A DNA stretch of 36,619 nucleotides, taken from NCBI GenBank assembly GCA_937928755.1, contig CALEZI010000150.1, forward strand, positions 1 to 36,619, read 5' to 3'. Below, one piece after another: positions 1 through 8,606 of this stretch. The translations under genes were made by a program, and so were the position numbers. The DNA comes from an uncultured Rhodanobacteraceae bacterium (GTDB lineage Bacteria > Pseudomonadota > Gammaproteobacteria > Xanthomonadales > SZUA-5). A model generated the notes under the pieces. The model was not told the origin of the DNA and made no database searches. It was given only the letters and a program-made list of their open reading frames with translations. How positions within the stretch are numbered: position 1 is the stretch's first letter; the number at the start of each line of letters is the position of its first letter.

Positions 1-20
1 ATCCGGGTCCTGCGGACCCA

Positions 21-46
21 CCTTCTCCCCGCTTGCGGGGAGAAGG
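21..46. repeat. perfect short palindrome (hairpin)
   Basis: CCTTCTCCCC and its complement GGGGAGAAGG flank a 6-nt loop, giving a 10-bp stem. A degraded relative (CTCTCCCCGCGAACGGAGAG) lies near 4396-4415, so this is a dispersed element. It may mark the 3' end of a gene to the left of the window, but there is no T-run to support a classical terminator. Confidence 0.6.
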
Positions 47-72
47 AATCAAGACCCGCGGAGATTCCGCTT

Positions 73-121
73 TTCCCGATTCCCGATTCCCGATTCCCGA
101 TTCCCGATTCCCGATTCCCGA
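73..121. repeat. 7-nt tandem repeat, seven copies, abutting the first start codon
   Basis: Seven perfect head-to-tail copies of TTCCCGA end only three bases before the ATG at 125. The array fills the place where a ribosome binding site and -10 element would normally lie, and no Shine-Dalgarno sequence is visible. A 7-nt unit is not a multiple of three, but the array is outside the reading frame, so copy-number change would alter spacing rather than frame. Confidence 0.9.
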
Positions 122-124
122 GTA

Positions 125-820
<696 letters not shown>

Positions 821-890
821 GGAGATGGACATGGGAACCGTTGGGAGTTCATGTCGTGCGAGTCCGTACGCTGTTTCGCGCGACAAATGG

Positions 891-992
891 ACGAGGGCAC
901 GAAAGCACGAGGGCACGAGGGCACGTAGAAGCTCAAGCTTGCCTCGAATCTGCTGTTCCATGCCCTCGCGCCCTCGTGCCCTCGTGCCCTCG
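891..992. repeat. inverted arrays of an 8-nt iteron
   Basis: Four units of CGAGGGCA (one altered to CGAAAGCA) at 891-925 face four units of TGCCCTCG (one CGCCCTCG) at 961-992 around a 35-nt centre. Transcripts would form a long, slippable hairpin between the ATPase gene and the first permease gene. The permease has its own RBS (AGGAGG, 1038-1043) downstream of the element. Confidence 0.85.
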
Positions 993-1051
993 AGATCACC
1001 CAAAGGCAAATCAACGACCTGCGGCAACGTCGGCTACAGGAGGCACGCGTA

Positions 1052-2209
1052 ATGGGCTACTTCCGATTCGTCTGGGCCAGCTTGTGGCGCAAGAAGACCC
1101 GTGCGCTGCTGACGCTGCTGTCGCTGATCTGCGCCTTCCTGCTGTTCGGGCTGCTGCAGGCGCTCAGCGTGTTCTTTACCGCCGGCGCTGATTTCGTCGG
1201 CGCCTCGCGCCTGATCGTGCAGAACCGTGTGTCCTTCACCACCTCGCTGCCGATGCGCTTGCTGCCGGAAATCGAGGCGATCCCGGGCGTCAAGGACGTC
1301 AGCCACGACCAGTGGTTTGGTGGCGTCTATGGCGAAAACCGGCAGATGTTCACCTTCGCCTCGGATCCGGCGCGGCTGCGTCGGGTGTATCCGGAGTGGG
1401 TGATGACCGATGCCGAATGGACCGCGTTCGAGCAGACCCGCACCGGCGCCATCGTCGGTCGCATGATTGCCGACGAACTCAAGATCAAGGTCGGCGACAA
1501 GCTGCCGCTGGCCTCGAACATCTTTCCGCAGAAGGCCGACGGATCGATGAAATGGACCTTCGACGTGGTCGGCATCTTCGACGGCAAGGACGAATCCTGG
1601 CAGGCGCAGACACAGTCGATCTACATCAACCACGCCTATTTCGACGAGGCCAACGCCTTCGGCTCGATGGCTGGCACCTATGCGGTTGAACTGGACGACG
1701 TGAACCAGGCCAATGAAGTGGCGCAGGCAATCGACGCACGCTTCCTGAACTCGCCGAACGAAACCAAGACGCAGAGCGAGAAGGACTTCAACAAGGGCTT
1801 TTTCGCGCAGATCGGCGACATCGGGCTGATCGTCAAGCTGATCCTGATCGCGGTGTTCTTCACCATCCTGATCCTGACCGGCAACACCATGGCGCAGGCA
1901 GTGCGCGAACGCATCCCGGAGCTGGCGGTGTTGAAGACGCTCGGTTTCCGCGATGGTCAGGTCACCGGACTGGTCCTGGCCGAATCCATGCTGCTGTGCA
2001 TCACCGGTGGCCTGATCGGCATGGCGCTGGCGAGCATGATGATCGGCGGCATGGCCCAGGCGGTGCCGTTTTTTGCCGCGGTGCGCGCCAATTCGACGGT
2101 ATGGATCCAGGCCTTGCTGGCGATGCTGGCGCTGGCGCTCGCGGTGGGCCTGCCACCGGCGCTGAAGGCTGGCCGCGTGCGCATCGTCGATGCGCTGGCG
2201 GGCAGGTGA
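1052..2209 (+). CDS. ABC transporter permease, FtsX/MacB family
   Basis: 385 residues. One N-terminal membrane segment (about residues 17-40) is followed by a large periplasmic MacB_PCD-type domain. Three further segments (about 265-290, 310-340 and 350-370) enclose the FtsX core, including the helix with RERIPELAVLKTLGF that contacts the ATPase. It ends in PALKAGRVRIVDALAG, a typical FtsX-family tail. AGGAGG lies 8 nt before the ATG, an excellent RBS that fixes the start. It sits between the ATPase and a second, related permease and probably forms a heterodimer with it. The transported molecule cannot be deduced; lipoprotein release, peptide or antibiotic export are all possible for the family. 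Confidence 0.9.
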   Translation: MGYFRFVWASLWRKKTRALLTLLSLICAFLLFGLLQALSVFFTAGADFVGASRLIVQNRVSFTTSLPMRLLPEIEAIPGVKDVSHDQWFGGVYGENRQMFTFASDPARLRRVYPEWVMTDAEWTAFEQTRTGAIVGRMIADELKIKVGDKLPLASNIFPQKADGSMKWTFDVVGIFDGKDESWQAQTQSIYINHAYFDEANAFGSMAGTYAVELDDVNQANEVAQAIDARFLNSPNETKTQSEKDFNKGFFAQIGDIGLIVKLILIAVFFTILILTGNTMAQAVRERIPELAVLKTLGFRDGQVTGLVLAESMLLCITGGLIGMALASMMIGGMAQAVPFFAAVRANSTVWIQALLAMLALALAVGLPPALKAGRVRIVDALAGR

Positions 2210-2218
2210 TGCTGCACC

Positions 2219-2290
2219 TGTGGGAGCGGGTTCATCCCGCGAGCTTTTGCTGTTGCGGGGAAGCAATCGCGGGATGAACCCGCTCCCACA
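2219..2290. repeat. REP-A pair (inverted GTGGGAGCGGG palindromes)
   Basis: The left arm TGTGGGAGCGGGTTCATCCC is matched by its complement ending in CGCTCCCACA at 2290, with a smaller palindrome inside each arm (CGGGTTCATCCCG). This is the layout of the bacterial REP doublet (BIME) and closely resembles the GTGGGAGCGGG REP of Pseudomonas. It lies between the two permease genes of one operon, so it could act on relative expression through mRNA stability. Confidence 0.88.
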
Positions 2291-2332
2291 GTAAAAGCCT
2301 GGCTACGACCGGCTTCTGACCGAGAAACCACC

Positions 2333-3511
2333 ATGTTCAAACAAATCTTCGAAATCGTGTTGCTGAACCTGAAGACCATTCCCGAGCGCCTCGGTGCGTC
2401 GCTGGTGATCGTGGTTGGCATCGCCGGCGTGGTTGGCGTGTTCACGGCGCTGTTCGCGATGGCCGGTGGCATCGATTCGACGCTGCAGGCGACCGGCGAA
2501 TCGCGCAACGCGCTGGTGTTGCGCGGCGGCTCGCAAGCCGAGCTCAACAGCACGATGAACCGCGAGACCTTCGATCTGGCCTCGCAGGCGCCGGGTGTAC
2601 GCAAGGACGAAAACGGCGACCCGCTGGCCTCGGCCGAACTGATCGTGATCGCCGAATTGCCGAAAAAAGGCAGTACGCTGGGCGCCAACATCACCTTGCG
2701 CGGGATCACCAAGGCCGGCTTTCCGCTGCGACCGACGCTGAAGATCGTCGAAGGTCGCACGTTCACGCCGGGCCTGCAGGAACTGCTGGTCGGCAAGGGC
2801 GCGGCGCAGCAGTTCGAAGGGTTGGAAGTCGGCAACACGGTGCGCCTGCGTGGCGCCGACTGGACCGTGGTCGGCATCTTCGAGACCGGCGACGCCTTCG
2901 ACAGCGAGATCTTCTGCGACACCGACACCGCGCAGACTGCGTGGAACCGCGCCAATACTTATTCCGTCACGCTGGTTGGCCTGGAAACACCCGAGTCTAT
3001 CGGCGCCTTCCAGGCCGCGCTCAAGGCTGACCCGCGGCTCAACACCGAGGTGAAAAGCCAGCAGGCCTACTACGCCGAACAGACCAAGAGCACCAGCGGC
3101 GGGGTGCGCATCCTCGGCACCGCGGTGGCCGTGATCATGTGCCTCGGCGCGATTTTCGCGGCGCTGAACACGATGTATGCCTCGGTGTCGGCGCGCACGC
3201 GCGAGATCGCCACGCTGCGCGCGATCGGTTTTGGTCCATTGCCGGTGGTGACCTCGGTGCTGGTCGAAGCGATGCTGCTGGCGTTGATCGGTGGCCTGAT
3301 CGGCGCCTTGATCGCCTACGTGTTCTTCAACGGCATGACCGTATCCACGCTCGGCGGCAGCTTCACCCAGCTGGTATTCAACTTCCAGGTCACACCGCGG
3401 CTGGTAGGGATCGGCATGGGCTTGGCACTGGCGATCGGTTTCATCGGCGGCCTGCTGCCCGCGCTGCGCGCTGCGCGGATGCCGGTCACGGTGGCGCTGC
3501 GAGAGGCGTGA
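2333..3511 (+). CDS. ABC transporter permease, FtsX/MacB family (second)
   Basis: 392 residues, with the same plan as the preceding permease: an N-terminal membrane segment (about 22-45), a periplasmic MacB_PCD domain, and three C-terminal membrane segments starting near residue 260. The cytoplasmic helix SARTREIATLRAIGF and the tail LLPALRAARMPVTVALREA are FtsX hallmarks. It differs enough from its neighbour to suggest an old duplication and an asymmetric permease pair. The ATG at 2333 follows GAGAAACCACC, a weak RBS. The REP-A doublet in the 123-nt gap is the only thing separating it from the first permease, so co-transcription is likely. Function follows the complex: ATP-driven export or extraction at the inner membrane, substrate unknown. 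Confidence 0.9.
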   Translation: MFKQIFEIVLLNLKTIPERLGASLVIVVGIAGVVGVFTALFAMAGGIDSTLQATGESRNALVLRGGSQAELNSTMNRETFDLASQAPGVRKDENGDPLASAELIVIAELPKKGSTLGANITLRGITKAGFPLRPTLKIVEGRTFTPGLQELLVGKGAAQQFEGLEVGNTVRLRGADWTVVGIFETGDAFDSEIFCDTDTAQTAWNRANTYSVTLVGLETPESIGAFQAALKADPRLNTEVKSQQAYYAEQTKSTSGGVRILGTAVAVIMCLGAIFAALNTMYASVSARTREIATLRAIGFGPLPVVTSVLVEAMLLALIGGLIGALIAYVFFNGMTVSTLGGSFTQLVFNFQVTPRLVGIGMGLALAIGFIGGLLPALRAARMPVTVALREA

Positions 3512-3515
3512 ACCG

Positions 3516-3798
3516 GGTGTTGGTTGCTGGTGTTGGGGTGGAGAGAGCAAGTGCGGACTCTCTCGCTCACCTGATGTAGGTCATGTTGCCCGCGAAGCGG
3601 GCTACGTGACCTGTCAAATCTGGCGCGCTTTTGTGGGAGCGGGTTTATCCCGCGAGCTTTGCCGCGTCAAAGCGAAAAGATCGCAGGGTAAACCCGCTCC
3701 CACAGGAAGATTCTGCTGTCACGTAGGCCCTGCGGGCCAACGTGACCTACCAAGGCACGCTTCTACCAACACCAACACCAACACCAACAACCAACACC
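3516..3798. repeat. three-layer nested inverted repeat between convergent genes
   Basis: Outer layer: a 21-nt arm at 3516-3536 (GGTGTTGGTTGCTGGTGTTGG minus its last base is 20 nt) pairs with 3778-3798 with one mismatch. Middle layer: GTAG-type REP-C palindromes at 3576-3612 and 3718-3750. Inner layer: a REP-A doublet at 3632-3704. The right outer arm lies in a short tandem repeat of ACCAAC (3765-3788). The whole 283 bp fills the gap between the permease stop and the msrB stop and contains no gene. Confidence 0.85.
3632..3704. repeat. REP-A pair inside a REP-C pair
   Basis: TGTGGGAGCGGGTTTATCCC at 3632 is mirrored by the arm ending CCCGCTCCCACA at 3704. It is the same element as at 2219-2290 with a few changes (TTTATCC for TTCATCC; the right arm has one altered base). 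It is bracketed by REP-C halves, which suggests insertion of one REP family into another. Confidence 0.85.
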
Positions 3799-3802
3799 GC
3801 TC

Positions 3803-4291
3803 TCAAAGCGGCACGAACTTCAACGACACCCCGTTCATGCAATAACGCAGCCCGGTCGGCTGCGGGCCGTCGGGAAACACGTGGCCCAGGTGGCCGCCGC
3901 AGCGGCGACAATGCACTTCGGTGCGGGTCATGAACCAGCCCTTGTCCTCGCGCTCGCCAACGGCATTCGGCAGCGGCTGGTAGAAACTCGGCCAACCCGT
4001 GCCCGAATCGTACTTGGTACTGGCGTCGAACAGCGGCAAATTGCAGCCCGCGCAGTGGAATACGCCGGCGCGCTTTTCGCGGTCGAGCGGACTGCTGCCG
4101 GCGCGCTCGGTGGCCTCCTCGCGCAACACCGCATAGGCCTGCGGCGACAGCCGTTTGCGCCATTCGTCGTCGGACAACTGGAACTCGAATACTTCGGCGT
4201 CGCTGGCTTGCGCGCCTTTGCCGAACAGGGCCATGGTGATTCCTCCTGCGCCAAGGCCCAGGGCCGACGCCAATAGGGTTCTGCGTTTCAT
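3803..4291 (-). CDS. msrB: exported peptide-methionine (R)-S-oxide reductase MsrB
   Basis: Repairs oxidised methionine by reducing methionine-R-sulfoxide in proteins. From the chosen ATG (4291) it has 162 residues. An N-terminal MKRRTLLASALGLGAGG signal with twin arginines and an AQA cleavage site suggests Tat export, so it probably acts in the periplasm. The four zinc cysteines are present (CAGC at 80/83 and CRRC at 128/131), as is the catalytic Cys151 in RYCMNGVSLKF; the usual RYCxNS has Gly here in place of Ser. GTGWPSFYQPL is the conserved substrate-side motif. The longer reading frame to 4336 adds 15 residues before the signal and is less likely. It is a single gene, ending convergently against the ABC operon. 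Confidence 0.93.
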   Translation of the reverse strand: MKRRTLLASALGLGAGGITMALFGKGAQASDAEVFEFQLSDDEWRKRLSPQAYAVLREEATERAGSSPLDREKRAGVFHCAGCNLPLFDASTKYDSGTGWPSFYQPLPNAVGEREDKGWFMTRTEVHCRRCGGHLGHVFPDGPQPTGLRYCMNGVSLKFVPL

Positions 4292-4427
4292 CGATTCAGT
4301 TTCCGATCGGGGATCGTCGAGCGCATTGAAGCGCAATTCGCGTTACGCGAATGTAGACCGGAGCGGGGGTGCCGGGCTTACAGCGGTTTGCGTCCCTCTC
4401 CCCGCGAACGGAGAGAAGGAGCTTCAA

Positions 4428-4823
4428 TCAGCCGCCGCCCATCGCCCCAAGCAGCGCGTCCTCCAGCTCGGACGCGGAGATCACCAGGCCTTCGTCGTCG
4501 TCGTCGTTGGTCGGAAAAACCAGCACCAGAGTGCCGTCCTCCTCCATGCCCGGCGTCCAGCGTGTCAACCAGGCTTCCAGCGCGATCGCCTGGGGTGTGC
4601 AGTCGGCCAGATCGCCCACCGCCCAGGCCGCGGCAAAGTCCGGGTGCGGCCATACCGGGAAGCAGTCGTCGCCTTCTGAATCGACCACCGCCCAACCGCT
4701 GGCGCTGCGCAGGCCCCAGACTTGCTGATGCAGGGTTGCCTTGGATATGAACTCTTCCAGCCGGATGGTCGCCGGCAGGCTGCAGATTCGTTCGAACTGG
4801 GCGCGATCCAGGGCATAGGTCAT
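4428..4823 (-). CDS. DUF2750 family protein
   Basis: 131 residues, soluble, without signal peptide. The pattern of a short N-terminal helix (YALDRAQFERICSLP), then KATLHQQVWGLRSASGWAVV, then FPVWPHPDFAAAWAVGDLADCTPQAIALEAWLTRW is that of the DUF2750 family, whose function is not established. The tail carries an acidic run (NDDDDEG). The WPHP and DWCTP-like segment (LADCTPQAI) are the most conserved parts of the family in my memory. It is transcribed alone: the next gene upstream on this strand is absent, and msrB begins 136 nt after its stop. No RBS stands out before the ATG. Confidence 0.75.
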   Translation of the reverse strand: MTYALDRAQFERICSLPATIRLEEFISKATLHQQVWGLRSASGWAVVDSEGDDCFPVWPHPDFAAAWAVGDLADCTPQAIALEAWLTRWTPGMEEDGTLVLVFPTNDDDDEGLVISASELEDALLGAMGGG

Positions 4824-4861
4824 GGTGGCGTCGACTCGTTGCGGGATGGGTCGATGATGGG

Positions 4862-4957
4862 GCTTGCGGCAGGTTTTTGGTTGTTGGCAGCCAGAGCAGG
4901 AGTATCAGCGATCCCGGTCTGGCGAGCTTCGCTGCCAACAACCAGAAACCAGCAAGC
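4862..4957. repeat. inverted repeat with 20-nt arms
   Basis: GGTTTTTGGTTGTTGGCAGC at 4872-4891 pairs with GCTGCCAACAACCAGAAACC at 4931-4950 with one mismatch; weaker pairing extends outwards through GCTTGC/GCAAGC. It occupies the divergent gap between the DUF2750 gene and the ECF sigma gene, where promoters are expected. The arm shares GGTTGTTGG with the outer layer of the 3516-3798 nest. Confidence 0.8.
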
Positions 4958-5008
4958 AACAACTGAACCGTGAGCTAACCTTTTCCGCCCTGGCCCGTCC
5001 AAGCTGAC

Positions 5009-5542
5009 ATGTTTGCCTGGCTACGATCGCGTCCACACCTGGTGCTGGACGATTTCCATGCGGTGCTGGCGGAGCGATCGCCGCGCTGGTACTCGGCGTG
5101 CCTGCGCATCACCCGCGACGCGGCGCTGGCCGAGGATGCAGTGCAGGACGCGCTGCTCAAGGCCTGGGACAAACGCGCGCACTTTCGTGGCGAGGCCGAG
5201 CTCGACACCTGGATCCATCGTATCGCGGTGAATGCCGCGATCGACCTGGTGCGCCGGCTGCGCCCACAGCTGCTGGCGGAGCAGGACAACGACGATCAGG
5301 TCTGCGCCAGTACGCCCGACTCGGAGCATCAGGCATCAGCCTTTGCCGCGGGACTCGATGGCGCACTCAAGGCGTTGAGCGAACTGGAACGCTGCTGTTT
5401 TGTGCTCAAACATGTCGAGCAATGGAAACTCATTGAAATTGCAGAAGAAATGAAGATCAGTCAGGACAGCGTCAAACAGGCGCTGTTTCGTGCGCTGCGC
5501 AAGTTGCGTGGCTCTCTGGACGTGTGGCGGAGCGAAACATGA
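5009..5542 (+). CDS. ECF-type RNA polymerase sigma factor
   Basis: 177 residues. Region 2 spans about 20-90, with the core-binding and -10-reading segment DAVQDALLKAWDKRAHFRGEAE followed by LDTWIHRIAVNAAIDLVRR. Region 4 is at about 120-172 (LSELERCCFVLKHVEQWKLI... SQDSVKQALFRALRKLR), the helix-turn-helix that reads the -35 element. There are no regions 1 or 3, as expected for an extracytoplasmic-function sigma factor. The stop overlaps the next gene's start (ATGA), and the following three products are all membrane-linked or exported, so the unit looks like an envelope-sensing sigma operon. The ECF subgroup cannot be assigned by eye. Start: ATG 5009; no strong RBS. Confidence 0.93.
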   Translation: MFAWLRSRPHLVLDDFHAVLAERSPRWYSACLRITRDAALAEDAVQDALLKAWDKRAHFRGEAELDTWIHRIAVNAAIDLVRRLRPQLLAEQDNDDQVCASTPDSEHQASAFAAGLDGALKALSELERCCFVLKHVEQWKLIEIAEEMKISQDSVKQALFRALRKLRGSLDVWRSET

Positions 5543-6270
5543 ACGGCACGAAGTTCCAACCCCCGATCAGCGATGACGAACTGCTGCTGTATCACTACGA
5601 CGATGGCCTCGAAGCCGCGTATCGCGAGGAGATCACGCGGCGCTTGCGCAGCGAACTCGGTCTGGCACGGCGTTACCAGCAACTGCGCGCAGAACTGTCG
5701 GCGCTGCCGGCGCCGGACATCCGCATCCCTGGCGCCGCCGCCCAGGCACGCTGGCACCTGCGGCTGGATCAGCGCGCAGCCGTGGCCGCCGCGCCGTCCC
5801 GATCCGGCAACTGGCGGCTGGCGTTTGCCGGCGCCACGCTGGTGCTGCTCGGCGTGGCCATCGGTACACGTGTCTCCGAGCAGACCAGCATTGCCGCGCC
5901 GGTCAGCGACCAGATTGCGCTGCTCGACGAACCGGCCCTCGCCAATCCGGCACTGGCACGCGGCGTGCAGAGTCATCTGGGTGATACGCGCCTGCTGCTC
6001 GCCGATCTGCCGGCCGACGATCCGCAGCGTCGGCGCGAACTGGTCGATCAGGTAGTCGAGCAGAACCGCATGTATGCGCGCGCCGCGCTGGCGCAGGGCG
6101 ACGACCGCCTGGCGCGCGCGTTGCGTGCGTTCGAACCGGTACTTCTGGCGTTGGCGGACCCGGCAGCGAATGCCGGCGAGCAGGGCGCGCGTGCCCAGAT
6201 CGATTTCGAACTCGGAATCTTGCAAACCAGATTGTCCCGATCTCCGTCCAAGATCGTGCAAACCCTGTGA
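5539..6270 (+). CDS. candidate membrane anti-sigma factor
   Basis: 243 residues from ATG 5539, which overlaps the sigma stop by 4 nt and follows GGAG. The N-terminal 60 residues (SDDELLLYHYDDGLEAAYREEITRRL) resemble the cytoplasmic sigma-binding helices of anti-sigma factors. A single membrane segment is near residues 94-112 (WRLAFAGATLVLLGVAIGT), and the remaining 130 residues would be periplasmic, mostly helical and rich in Ala/Arg/Leu. It contains no cysteine or HxxxCxxC zinc motif, so it is not a ZAS-type anti-sigma. The role is inferred from position, topology and the N-terminal helix pattern. The likely mode is sequestration of the upstream sigma factor until the periplasmic part senses a signal. 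Confidence 0.75.
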   Translation: MNGTKFQPPISDDELLLYHYDDGLEAAYREEITRRLRSELGLARRYQQLRAELSALPAPDIRIPGAAAQARWHLRLDQRAAVAAAPSRSGNWRLAFAGATLVLLGVAIGTRVSEQTSIAAPVSDQIALLDEPALANPALARGVQSHLGDTRLLLADLPADDPQRRRELVDQVVEQNRMYARAALAQGDDRLARALRAFEPVLLALADPAANAGEQGARAQIDFELGILQTRLSRSPSKIVQTL

Positions 6271-6281
6271 TGGAGATTGAA

Positions 6282-7358
6282 ATGACTCAGAACTACAGAA
6301 TGTTGCTGCTGCCCCTCATGCTTGCGGCCGCAGTGTCGGCGGCGGCGCAATCGTCGCCCGATGCGCAGCGTACTCGTGAGGCAGCGATGGCCGCTGAACG
6401 CGCAAGCGCCGAGTCCCGACGCGCCGAGGTGCTGGGCAAGGCAGCGGAGCGCGACGCCAACCGTGCCGCCCGCAATGCCGAGCGCGCGGCGCGCGACGCC
6501 GCCCGTGCCGCGCGCACGCTGCAACCGGCGCCAACCGAGCAGGAACAACTGGCGATCGCGGCGCTGGAGGGTCTGATGGCGGCTCCGCCCGAGCGCGCGT
6601 TGCCCTTGCTCAAACGGGTGCTCGAAGGGCAGCAGACCGATCTGGTCAAGATGCGCGCCTTGTTCGTGCTGAGTCAGGTCGACGGCGACGAGGCGCAACA
6701 GATCCTGCTCGGACGCGCTCGCGCAGGCAGCGGCGATCTGCGCCTGGAAGCCATCCGGGTGCTCGGCATCGGCGGCAACGAGGCCTCGCTGGCGGCGTTG
6801 AAGGACATTTACACATCGGGTGATCGCGCGGTTCGCGAAGCGGTGCTGCACGCCTACCTGATCTCCGGCCGCAGCGCAGATCTGGCCGCTCTGGCGCGCC
6901 TGGCCGACAACCAGGAAGACGCTCAGCAGGCAATCCAGACCCTCGGCGCGATGGGCGCATTGGCCGAACTGCGCCAGCTCGGCGACCTCGGCAAGCATGG
7001 CGGCGCGCTGGTGCATGCCTACGCCATCGCCGGCGACCTCGACAGTCTGCGCAAGCTGGCGCAGACCGCCGACGACACCCAGGTGCGCATCGACGCGGTA
7101 CGCAGCATCGGCATCGTCGGTTCGCCGGAATCGGCCCAGGCGCTGCACCAGATCTACAAGGACAGCAAGGACGCCGAGGTTCGCGACGCGGCGCTGCAGG
7201 GTCTGATGATCCAGGGCGACGAGGCGGTATTGCTGCAGATCTATCGCAGCAGCAGCGACGCACAGGAGAAGCAGGCGGTGCTGCGCCACCTGACCATCAT
7301 CGGCGGCGATGCCGCGCTCGAAGCGATCGACGCCGCACTGCAGGGGAAATCACCATGA
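6282..7358 (+). CDS. exported HEAT-repeat protein 1
   Basis: 358 residues. ATG 6282 is chosen because GGAG lies 6 nt before it and because it opens a clean signal peptide (MTQNYRMLLLPLMLAAAVSAAAQ). Upstream GTG/ATG codons at 6267/6270 would add five residues. After the signal comes a low-complexity Ala/Arg/Glu helix (about residues 28-85) that looks like a coiled coil. From about residue 95 to the end there are successive 30-residue helical pairs of HEAT/PBS-lyase type, for example LRLEAIRVLGIGGNEASLAA and AEVRDAALQGLMIQGDEAVL. Such solenoids bind proteins. As part of the sigma/anti-sigma operon it is a candidate periplasmic partner of the anti-sigma factor. Confidence 0.85.
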   Translation: MTQNYRMLLLPLMLAAAVSAAAQSSPDAQRTREAAMAAERASAESRRAEVLGKAAERDANRAARNAERAARDAARAARTLQPAPTEQEQLAIAALEGLMAAPPERALPLLKRVLEGQQTDLVKMRALFVLSQVDGDEAQQILLGRARAGSGDLRLEAIRVLGIGGNEASLAALKDIYTSGDRAVREAVLHAYLISGRSADLAALARLADNQEDAQQAIQTLGAMGALAELRQLGDLGKHGGALVHAYAIAGDLDSLRKLAQTADDTQVRIDAVRSIGIVGSPESAQALHQIYKDSKDAEVRDAALQGLMIQGDEAVLLQIYRSSSDAQEKQAVLRHLTIIGGDAALEAIDAALQGKSP

Positions 7359-8467
7359 GCGCGGGCGAGCACGAGCGGGGCAGTGCGATCAGGAGCGGTC
7401 GCGCCACGCGCGAGCCGATGCACGGCATCGGCAGCAGCGAACGCCCGCTGGCTGAGTCGGCGGGCCGGATCGGGGCACGCAAAACAGCGAAGCCAGGCAG
7501 CAACCGGCTGCAGTTCGGCTGGTTGCGGATCGCGTTGTTGCTGGTTTGCGCCGGTGCCAGTGCCAGCGATCTGGTGTTGCCGAAGGACGGTTGGGTGAGC
7601 TGGCGCGTGGCTGCGGTCGAGGGCGCGTCGGACTGGTGCTGCTTCAGTGGCGACCATCCGGGTGGGCGCGCGCCGATCTGCGATCTGGACTCGCGCGACA
7701 GCAACTACGGCGGCCGTGATGCATCGCCTTCGATCACCCACATGCAGCTCTACGCGCGGATGCGGGATGGTAAGGTCGAGCGCGTACGCGCCTACGGTCC
7801 GGATTGCCCGGTCAAGGCGCGGGGCACGATCAAGGATCTCGGCGATGTGGATGCCGATGCCAGCGCACGTTGGCTGACCGGCCAGCTGGCCGGGCGCAAG
7901 GAGCGCTTCAGCGATGCGCTGGCGGCACTGGCGATACACGCGGGAAGCACCGCCGAGAATGAACTGGCGCGCATGGCGAGTACGCCGGGCGAAGGCGAAC
8001 GCCGCATGGATGCGCTGTTCTGGTTGGGTCATGCGCGTGGTGATGCGGGTGTGCGCCGGATCGAGCCGTTGCTGACGGCAGACCCGGATCCGAAAGTCCG
8101 CCAGCATGCCGCCTTCGCGATTTCCCAGAGCAACTCGGCGCGTCGCGGCGACCTGGTGCTGCGCCAGGCGCAGACCGATGCCAGCGAGGAAGTGCGCAGC
8201 CAGGCCTGGTTCTGGCTCGTGCAAAGCGGCGACCCGCGCAGCGAAGCCGAATTGCGCGCCGCCTTGCGCAGCGAGACGTCGCAACAGGTGCGCCATCAGG
8301 CGATCTTTGCGCTGTCGCAGTTGCCCGATGATCGCGGCGTGGCGGCGCTGATCGACGTGATCGAGGATCGCCAGCTGCAGATCGAGGAGCGCAAACAGGC
8401 GCTGTTCTGGCTCGGCCACAGCGAGACCGAGCAGGCGATCGCCTATCTGGATCGGGTGCTGCGGTAA
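7355..8467 (+). CDS. exported or membrane-anchored HEAT-repeat protein 2
   Basis: 370 residues; its ATG overlaps the previous stop (ATGA). The first 50 residues are polar and basic. A hydrophobic segment (WLRIALLLVCAGASAS, about 55-70) then looks like a signal or anchor, so either the true start is further in or the protein keeps an N-terminal cytoplasmic tail. A cysteine-containing domain follows (DWCCFSGDH, PICDLDSRD, YGPDCPV). The C-terminal half (about 180-370) consists of HEAT repeats with a recurring FWLGH/FWLVQ/FALSQ helix motif. Together with the first HEAT protein it closes the sigma operon. A periplasmic sensing or scaffold role is inferred only from context. Confidence 0.82.
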   Translation: MSAGEHERGSAIRSGRATREPMHGIGSSERPLAESAGRIGARKTAKPGSNRLQFGWLRIALLLVCAGASASDLVLPKDGWVSWRVAAVEGASDWCCFSGDHPGGRAPICDLDSRDSNYGGRDASPSITHMQLYARMRDGKVERVRAYGPDCPVKARGTIKDLGDVDADASARWLTGQLAGRKERFSDALAALAIHAGSTAENELARMASTPGEGERRMDALFWLGHARGDAGVRRIEPLLTADPDPKVRQHAAFAISQSNSARRGDLVLRQAQTDASEEVRSQAWFWLVQSGDPRSEAELRAALRSETSQQVRHQAIFALSQLPDDRGVAALIDVIEDRQLQIEERKQALFWLGHSETEQAIAYLDRVLR

Positions 8468-8539
8468 ACGCTGTTCCCGTGCGAGCGGGCGAGGGATCGC
8501 TGCACAGGGCTCACCTTGAGCCGGTGGTTTTGCCACACC

Positions 8540-8570
8540 TGTGGGAGCGGGCTGTGCCCGCCCGCTCCAC
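8540..8570. repeat. single REP-A-like hairpin between convergent genes
   Basis: GTGGGAGCGGG and CCCGCTCCAC flank a short GC-rich loop. The start matches the REP-A family, but only one palindrome is present and the distal arm lacks one C. It lies between the ends of the HEAT-repeat operon and cysH. Confidence 0.7.
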
Positions 8571-8606
8571 GCTGAAGCGGCGACTGCCGTGCCCTTGGCG
8601 CGCTAT

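Noticed and set aside
73..121. The TTCCCGA array as a CRISPR array
   Set aside because: The unit is 7 nt with no spacers; it is a simple tandem repeat.
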